A DNA stretch of 20,681 nt, taken from the NCBI GenBank assembly GCA_036311245.1, contig JAXJQH010000018.1, forward strand, positions 1 through 20,681, read 5' to 3'. The translations under genes were made by a program, and so were the position numbers. Shown here in pieces: positions 15,995-20,681 of this stretch. A model generated the notes under the pieces. That model was not told the DNA's origin. It searched no databases and worked only from the letters and a program-made list of their open reading frames with translations. The stretch comes from SIG578 sp036311245. Lineage in GTDB: Bacteria; Bacillota; Clostridia; Oscillospirales; Ruminococcaceae. Position 1 is the stretch's first letter, and each line of letters opens with the position of its first letter.

Positions 15995-17158
15995 TTATCC
16001 TATATCGGGGCGCAACATTTCAGATGCGGCTGTAATAACATATGCTCCTGACGAATTTGCGCAAAGCCTTTGTGCATCATCAGATATCTCGCACTCTGCG
16101 CGCTTTATGGCGGTGGAAGCCTCATATAAGAAAAGGTCGGTTTCAGTAAGTAAATAGATATTATCTCCGCTGCAAGCTATGTCTACAACATGCTGCGAAA
16201 CCGACGCCTCTGCTTTAACCTCTCCCTTTTGACCGATAACGCAGAGAACGCTGCGGCCTGGGTCATTCACATCGCGGAAAGCCATCGCAAGTCCGCGGCT
16301 GCAATCGGCCATACCGATGAGCTGCTTTTCGTCAAAGGAAAAGCTGCCCATTTTCTCGCCATCAGAGGAAAGCTCCAAAAGCTGTGCGTCACTTATAGCA
16401 GTGACGCCGTTTTTATCACAGGAAAGTGAAAGAATAAGCTCATTTTCAAGCTGGTATGAAAAAAGCGCCTCAGATTTACTTGTCGAAAAAAAGTAAATGC
16501 CCGACATTATTTTTCCGCCCTGAGTGTAGAGTGTTGCGGCGGCAACACGGCTGCCATCTTCAGAGAGTGCCAGCGCCGAAATAACTCCGCCTGAGGGTGT
16601 CCATTTAAATATTGCGTTTGCATTTTTATCATACACCTTCATTTCCGAGGTGTAGACATCTGATTCTGTTGCTATGGCAAATTTTCCGTTTTTTGCTACA
16701 TCACCCGTAATAACGGCTTTTTCTGTTTCCAGCGTTGCAGCGGTTTTTGACTCTGTTTCAACCGAAACCTCATTTCCGCCAACCGAATAGACAAGCACAT
16801 TATTTCCCGCTACTTTGGACTGAACATTTTTTCTCGCGTGCTGAACGCTACGAAGCTCTCTGCCGCGCGCAGAATAGAAATAAAGGTTGGTCTGGTTGGT
16901 AAGCGCTATGTTTCCGCCCGCGCTGTCTAATGCGACCGTTTCTCCCGAGGGGAGCTTTAGGGGAAATCCTTCCTCGCCGCTTCCTGTATTTATAGAGCCT
17001 GAAAGCCAATTCGAAATTGCCTCGGGGCTAAGAGAATCTCTGTTTATAAATACTATAACTGCAAGCGACAGCAAAATTACAAGCACCGAAATTCTTCTGA
17101 CAGTTTTGGCACGTTTTTTCTTTTTAAGAGATTCACGAATATCTTTTATCTCTGCCAA
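15995..17158 (-). CDS. DUF5711 family membrane-anchored beta-propeller-like protein
   Basis: A 387-residue protein of uncharacterised function that resembles the Bacillota DUF5711 family. A basic cytoplasmic N-terminus (ESLKKKKRAKTVRR) precedes one transmembrane helix (about 22-39). The remainder should lie outside the cell and consists of repeated short beta segments with alternating Gly/Ser turns, such as NVLVYSVGGN, GKFAIATESDVY and SALALSEDGSRVAA, which suggests a WD40- or PQQ-like propeller. The start is a TTG (17156-17158) with GGAGGG 6 nt upstream, just 2 nt after the truA stop, so it is probably translationally coupled to truA. No catalytic motif is visible. The family name rests on overall architecture rather than a search. 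Confidence 0.75.
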   Translation of the reverse strand: MAEIKDIRESLKKKKRAKTVRRISVLVILLSLAVIVFINRDSLSPEAISNWLSGSINTGSGEEGFPLKLPSGETVALDSAGGNIALTNQTNLYFYSARGRELRSVQHARKNVQSKVAGNNVLVYSVGGNEVSVETESKTAATLETEKAVITGDVAKNGKFAIATESDVYTSEMKVYDKNANAIFKWTPSGGVISALALSEDGSRVAAATLYTQGGKIMSGIYFFSTSKSEALFSYQLENELILSLSCDKNGVTAISDAQLLELSSDGEKMGSFSFDEKQLIGMADCSRGLAMAFRDVNDPGRSVLCVIGQKGEVKAEASVSQHVVDIACSGDNIYLLTETDLFLYEASTAIKRAECEISDDAQRLCANSSGAYVITAASEMLRPDIG

Positions 17159-17160
17159 TA

Positions 17161-17937
17161 TCAGCCCTCCTCTGCCCCTTCAAACGGGTCGTTATCGTAA
17201 ATTACTCGGTTAAGATATAGTCCGCACGCGGGCGCTGTAGCGCCCGCTCTGCCGCGAGAGCGGCTCTCTATAATCTGAGGGATGCTTCCTTTTGGAATTT
17301 TCCCCTCGTTTATCCAAATCAAGGTTCCCACCATTATGCGAACCATATTGTAAAGAAACCCGTCTGCCCTGAAGGTGAAAACGACATCGTCACCGCGCCT
17401 TTTGACATCGGCAAAGGTGACTGTGCGCACGTGGCTTTTTGCCCCGTCACTCGACGAGCAAAATGACGAAAAATCGTGTTTTCCCAAAAAGGCTTTTACT
17501 TCGCAGTCCAGCATATCGGCATCAAGGCGGCTTATGCCGTACCTGAACGCTCTGCCCTCGCAAAAGGGGTCTTTCTGGCGCGTGTTTCTTATGATATACT
17601 CATATTCCTTTTCGCGGGTGTGATACCGCGCGTGAAAATCGCCGTCTGTTTCTGCCACCTTAAAGGCGGCGATATCATCGGGCAGATAGTGATTGAGCGC
17701 ACCCTTTAGCTTCTCTGAGGTTATAGAATTATAGGTTTTGAAATGAAAAACATATTCTGATGCCGAAACCCCCGTATCGGTGCGGCTGCACCCGAATATA
17801 ACGGTTGGCTCTCCTAAAATTGCGGCGAGCGCAGTTTCGATAACCTCCTGCACAGTCAGGGCATTTTGCTGTCGCTGAAAGCCGTGATAGGCAAGGCCTA
17901 AAAAGCGGATTTTAACTGCAAATGTTCTCTTGCTCAC
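17161..17937 (-). CDS. truA: tRNA pseudouridine synthase A
   Basis: Converts uridine to pseudouridine at positions 38-40 of the tRNA anticodon stem-loop. The catalytic aspartate is D54 in the motif GCSRTDTGVSA (49-59), followed by FHARYHTREKEYEYIIRN and the C-terminal FLYNMVRIMVGTL segment, all characteristic of TruA. The 258 residues are normal. The start is GTG (17935-17937) with GGAGAT about 8 nt upstream; an ATG inside that site is out of frame and closes at once. It lies 18 nt after ecfT, the usual ecfA1-ecfA2-ecfT-truA order of Bacillota. Confidence 0.96.
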   Translation of the reverse strand: MSKRTFAVKIRFLGLAYHGFQRQQNALTVQEVIETALAAILGEPTVIFGCSRTDTGVSASEYVFHFKTYNSITSEKLKGALNHYLPDDIAAFKVAETDGDFHARYHTREKEYEYIIRNTRQKDPFCEGRAFRYGISRLDADMLDCEVKAFLGKHDFSSFCSSSDGAKSHVRTVTFADVKRRGDDVVFTFRADGFLYNMVRIMVGTLIWINEGKIPKGSIPQIIESRSRGRAGATAPACGLYLNRVIYDNDPFEGAEEG

Positions 17938-17955
17938 GCGGCTTTCATCTCCTTT

Positions 17956-18771
17956 TTATATAAGTCTATCGCCTACAAATCTAAGCGCTATAACCGCCGA
18001 TAAAAGCAGGAGCATAACAGTGAGTGCAACGGCATCTCTTGCGCCGGCTTTAAGCTGCTTTAATCTTGTTCTGCCGATGCCGTTATGATAGCAGCGGCTT
18101 TCCATAGCGGTTGCAAGGTCGCCCGCGCGCTTTATGGCTGAAATGAATAGCGGAATTAAGATGGGCATAAGCGCCTTTGCGCGAGCTAATAGGTTTCCGC
18201 TTTCGAAATCTGCTCCGCGCGCCTTTTGTGCCGACATAATTTTCTGAGTTTCCTCAATAAGCGTTGGGATAAAGCGGAGCGCAATGGTCATCATCATTGC
18301 AAGCTCGTGCACCGGAAGGTGCAGCGCCTTTAGAGGCGAGAACAAGCTCTCTATACCATCGGTAAGCTCTATTGACGAGGTTGTGTAGGTTAAAATGGCA
18401 GTTCCCGCAATAATCAAGGTTATGCGAAAAATCATAAACAGAGCCATTTCAAGTCCCTCACGGGAAATTTTTATCACCCAGAATTCAAGCAGCACAGTTT
18501 CCCCGCGGTAAAAGAGAAGGTTGAAAATCGTCATAAACAAAACTATGGGGACTATTGGCTTTACGGTTTTTACAAGCATTTTAAAGGGGATTTTAGCAAC
18601 CACATATGCTAAAAGCACAAAGGCAATATTAATAATTATTGCCATAGGTGTGTTTGCGCAAAACAGCGCAACCACAAAAATGACTGTAAATACAAGCTTA
18701 AAGCGTGGGTCGAGCCTGTGAATGACGGAATTTGAGGGGTACATTTGTCCGATAGTGATATCACCTAACAT
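17956..18771 (-). CDS. ecfT: ECF transporter transmembrane protein EcfT
   Basis: Transmembrane coupling subunit of an energy-coupling factor transporter; it links the two ATPases to interchangeable substrate-binding S proteins for vitamins or metals. Its 271 residues show the conserved N-terminal HRLDPRFKL, multiple hydrophobic helices, and the two coupling-helix motifs near 184-186 (ARG in QKARGAD) and 225-227 (SRC in AMESRCY, a variant of the second motif). The ATG overlaps the ecfA2 stop by 7 nt. No S-component gene is in the window, so this is probably a shared (group II) module serving S proteins encoded elsewhere. Confidence 0.95.
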   Translation of the reverse strand: MLGDITIGQMYPSNSVIHRLDPRFKLVFTVIFVVALFCANTPMAIIINIAFVLLAYVVAKIPFKMLVKTVKPIVPIVLFMTIFNLLFYRGETVLLEFWVIKISREGLEMALFMIFRITLIIAGTAILTYTTSSIELTDGIESLFSPLKALHLPVHELAMMMTIALRFIPTLIEETQKIMSAQKARGADFESGNLLARAKALMPILIPLFISAIKRAGDLATAMESRCYHNGIGRTRLKQLKAGARDAVALTVMLLLLSAVIALRFVGDRLI

Positions 18772-19631
18772 AAGCCGCCCCCCTTTCCGCAGCGCTCAAG
18801 AATGACCTCTGCCGCTCTTTGCGCTGTGTAAACATTATCAGGAAGGTCAAGACCCTCTGAAATGAGCCTATGGAAAATCCTTGTTATGGGCGGCACGCTG
18901 AGTCCGATTTCGGATAGCTCATCTGTTTTTCTGAAAAGCTCATCGGGATTTCCCTCGAAAAACAGACTGCCTTCGTTTAAGACAATAACACGGTCGGCAT
19001 ATTTTGCCGCTGTTTCCATCGAGTGTGAAACTATGATAACGGTGCTGCCCGTGTTTTTTCTATAATCATCTATAAGGCGCATAACCCTTTCTCTGCCTCG
19101 GGGGTCAAGACCCGCCGCAGGCTCATCGAGCACCAGCACCTTAGGCTGCATAGCTATAACGCCCGCAATGGCGACACGCCTTTTTTGTCCGCCCGAAAGC
19201 TCAAATGGGGATTTTTTAAGAAGCTCAGGGCGAATTTCGAGCGCCTTTGCCGCGGCCATTACACGCTGTTTTACCTCGTCATCAGAAAGTCCCATATTTT
19301 TAGGACCAAAAGCGATATCCCTGTAAACAGTTTCCTCAAAAAGCTGATACTCGGGGTACTGAAACACAAGTCCCACCTTAAAGCGGACCTTACGCAGGTC
19401 GTATCCCTTTGCGAAAATATCCTCACCGTCTAAATAAACGCTGCCGCTCTCGGGAGTGATGAGTCCGTTAAGATGCGAAACGAGGGTGGACTTGCCGCTG
19501 CCTGTGTGGCCGATAATTGCGACAAACTCGCCTTTTTCTATATTAAATCTAACCTTATCAAGGGCAACCTTTTCAAAAGGGGTGCCCCTACTGTAGCAAT
19601 ATGTCAAATCACTTACTTTAATGATGGACAT
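18765..19631 (-). CDS. ecfA2: ECF transporter ATP-binding protein EcfA2
   Basis: One of two ATPase subunits powering the ECF transporter. Motifs: Walker A GHTGSGKST (41-49), Q91 in the Q loop, ABC signature LSGGQ (145-149), Walker B VLVLDE with D169-E170, DEPAAGLDP, and H-loop H203 in VSHSME. DEPxAGLDP and the second position in the operon fit EcfA2 rather than EcfA1. The ATG has GGAGG 7 nt upstream. It lies 23 nt after ecfA1 and overlaps ecfT by 7 nt. Its 288 residues are typical. Confidence 0.95.
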   Translation of the reverse strand: MSIIKVSDLTYCYSRGTPFEKVALDKVRFNIEKGEFVAIIGHTGSGKSTLVSHLNGLITPESGSVYLDGEDIFAKGYDLRKVRFKVGLVFQYPEYQLFEETVYRDIAFGPKNMGLSDDEVKQRVMAAAKALEIRPELLKKSPFELSGGQKRRVAIAGVIAMQPKVLVLDEPAAGLDPRGRERVMRLIDDYRKNTGSTVIIVSHSMETAAKYADRVIVLNEGSLFFEGNPDELFRKTDELSEIGLSVPPITRIFHRLISEGLDLPDNVYTAQRAAEVILERCGKGGGLC

Positions 19632-19654
19632 TATTTTCCTCCAAAACTGAAAAC

Positions 19655-20500
19655 CTATTTTGACAATAAATCGCGTATTTTTTCAAAGCACTCCTGCTCA
19701 GAAATTATGTCGGGCGCAATTTTAACGCCCGCCTCTGAAAGAAGAGCGCAAAGCTCTGTTACTGCGGGAACGGAAAGTCCCACGCTCCGAAGCTTTTCTC
19801 TCTCGGAAAAAACTTCTCTCGGCGTTCCGTCTAAAATAAGCTCTCCATCGTTCATTACAACAACTCTGTCGGCAAGCGCTGCCTCGTCCATAAAATGTGT
19901 AATGAGGATAACGGTTATTCCTTCTTCTTTAGCAAGGCGCACGACGGTGTCCATAACCTGCGCTCTGCCCTTGGGGTCGAGCATAGCGGTCGGCTCGTCA
20001 AGCACTATGCATTTTGGCTGCATAGCTAAAACTCCTGCAATAGCTACCCTCTGTTTTTGTCCGCCCGAGAGCTTGTGAGGCTGATGGTGGCGGTATTTAT
20101 ACATTCCGACGCTCTTTAGCGCCTCATCGACTCTTAGGCGAATTTCACTCGGCTCGACGCCTAAGTTTTCAAGCGCAAACGCAACATCCTCTTCAACGAT
20201 GGTGGCAACTATCTGGTTGTCGGGGTTTTGGAATACCATTCCCACGCGGCTGCGAAGCTCAAAGAGCCTTTGTTCATCGCGGGTGTTAATCCCGTTGACT
20301 ATAACATCGCCGCTGCTTGGGAGCAGTATACCGTTTAGGTGCTTGGCAAGGGTGGATTTTCCGCTGCCGTTATGTCCCAGAACTGCAACAAACTCACCCT
20401 CATTAAAGGTTAAATTCAGATTTTTCAGTGCAAGAATGGTTTCTTCTCCCTCGCCGTAGCTGTAGGAAACATTCTTGCAGCTTATAAATGCGTTAGCCAT
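19655..20500 (-). CDS. ecfA1: ECF transporter ATP-binding protein EcfA1
   Basis: The partner ATPase subunit of the ECF transporter. Motifs: Walker A GHNGSGKST (42-50), Q91 with QNPDNQIV after it, signature LSGGQ (144-148), Walker B CIVLDE ending at E169, the DEPTAMLDP form typical of EcfA1, and H-loop H202 in THFMDEA. All catalytic residues are present, so both ATP sites look competent. The ATG has AAGGA upstream. It is the first gene of the ecfA1-ecfA2-ecfT-truA series and follows an unidentified gene by 15 nt; in many Clostridia the preceding gene is rplQ, but the fragment here is not L17. Confidence 0.95.
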   Translation of the reverse strand: MANAFISCKNVSYSYGEGEETILALKNLNLTFNEGEFVAVLGHNGSGKSTLAKHLNGILLPSSGDVIVNGINTRDEQRLFELRSRVGMVFQNPDNQIVATIVEEDVAFALENLGVEPSEIRLRVDEALKSVGMYKYRHHQPHKLSGGQKQRVAIAGVLAMQPKCIVLDEPTAMLDPKGRAQVMDTVVRLAKEEGITVILITHFMDEAALADRVVVMNDGELILDGTPREVFSEREKLRSVGLSVPAVTELCALLSEAGVKIAPDIISEQECFEKIRDLLSK

Positions 20501-20515
20501 TTTTTATTCCTTCTT

Positions 20516-20681
20516 TTATTTTTGCTGCCATATAGCGGTGCTACCGCAGGGCAGGCACTGCCCCGTTTTCTCAACCATAAGACCTATTTCATCGGCAGAA
20601 AGCTCGCCGCCTCTGCCCTTTGCAACCGTCTGGCTGAGAACATATTTCATAACCGAGGGGGTTAGCCCCGCAGTGTAGGAA
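20516..20681 (-). CDS. C-terminal fragment of an unidentified protein
   Basis: The window edge cuts this frame, leaving 54 residues and a TAA stop (20516-20518). The reading frame is open to the edge, begins SYTAGLTPSVMKYVLSQT, and ends in a CX2C motif near the C-terminus (KTGQCLPCGSTAIW). I do not recognise the family. The close spacing (15 nt) to ecfA1 on the same strand suggests a real upstream gene of the same operon. The other - strand frames meet stops, which supports this one. The CX2C might bind metal or be redox active, but two cysteines alone do not show that. Confidence 0.55.
   Translation of the reverse strand, partial: SYTAGLTPSVMKYVLSQTVAKGRGGELSADEIGLMVEKTGQCLPCGSTAIWQQK

Noticed and set aside
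17228..17247. Perfect 20-nt inverted repeat: GCGGGCGCT, spacer GT, AGCGCCCGC
   Set aside because: It lies inside truA, where it encodes the conserved GRAGATAPACGLY segment, and no T tract follows, so it is best explained by GC-rich coding sequence.
19473..20078. 201-residue open frame on the + strand
   Set aside because: It runs antisense across ecfA2 and ecfA1, both with complete ABC motifs; its composition is that of a reverse-frame shadow.
1..20681. Search for tRNAs, rRNAs, CRISPR repeats, insertion sequences, phage or toxin-antitoxin genes
   Set aside because: None was apparent by eye; the window is almost fully occupied by well-supported core-type genes.

Overview
The window looks like ordinary chromosomal DNA from a Gram-positive anaerobe of the class Clostridia (Bacillota), most likely an uncultured Oscillospirales-type lineage. 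This placement is an inference. It rests on the pairing of recA-recX with rimO and pgsA, the DUF1385 (YqhQ)-prmC pair, the EcfA1-EcfA2-EcfT-TruA order, a DUF5711 protein, a zinc-finger Clp ATPase, strong AGGAGG-type ribosome binding sites, frequent GTG/TTG starts and moderate GC. I see no rRNA, tRNA, CRISPR array, insertion sequence, phage gene or attachment site.

Layout. At the left edge, on the + strand, is the 3' part of a zinc/cadmium-type P-type ATPase, closed by a strong hairpin terminator (about 1312-1345). Everything else, from the right edge down to position 1345, is on the - strand: 20 genes (one cut by the right edge), with no gap over about 50 nt and many overlaps. In transcription order they are: an unidentified C-terminal fragment; the ECF transporter module (ecfA1, ecfA2, ecfT); truA; a DUF5711 membrane-anchored protein; a CvpA-family membrane protein; a CDP-alcohol phosphatidyltransferase; a ClpE/ClpC-type unfoldase; a lipoprotein; an OmpR-type response regulator and its histidine kinase; DUF1385 (YqhQ); prmC; recA; recX; rimO; a second CDP-alcohol phosphatidyltransferase (pgsA); comM; and an 84-residue two-helix membrane protein.

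How the genes fit together. The block mixes vitamin/micronutrient uptake (ECF energizing module without a visible S-component), translation and RNA modification (TruA, PrmC, RimO), recombination and DNA processing (RecA, its modulator RecX, ComM), phospholipid synthesis (two PgsA-type enzymes), protein quality control (Clp ATPase) and envelope sensing (lipoprotein, response regulator, kinase). Tight spacing suggests co-transcription in one or a few long units. Only one weak internal promoter candidate was seen, upstream of the Clp gene.

I did not find a clearly novel multi-gene system. The most interesting items are the lipoprotein-regulator-kinase unit, the two phosphatidyltransferase paralogues, recA buried in an operon with no SOS box next to it, and the poorly characterised DUF5711/CvpA pair. 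No stretch over 300 bases lacks a gene.
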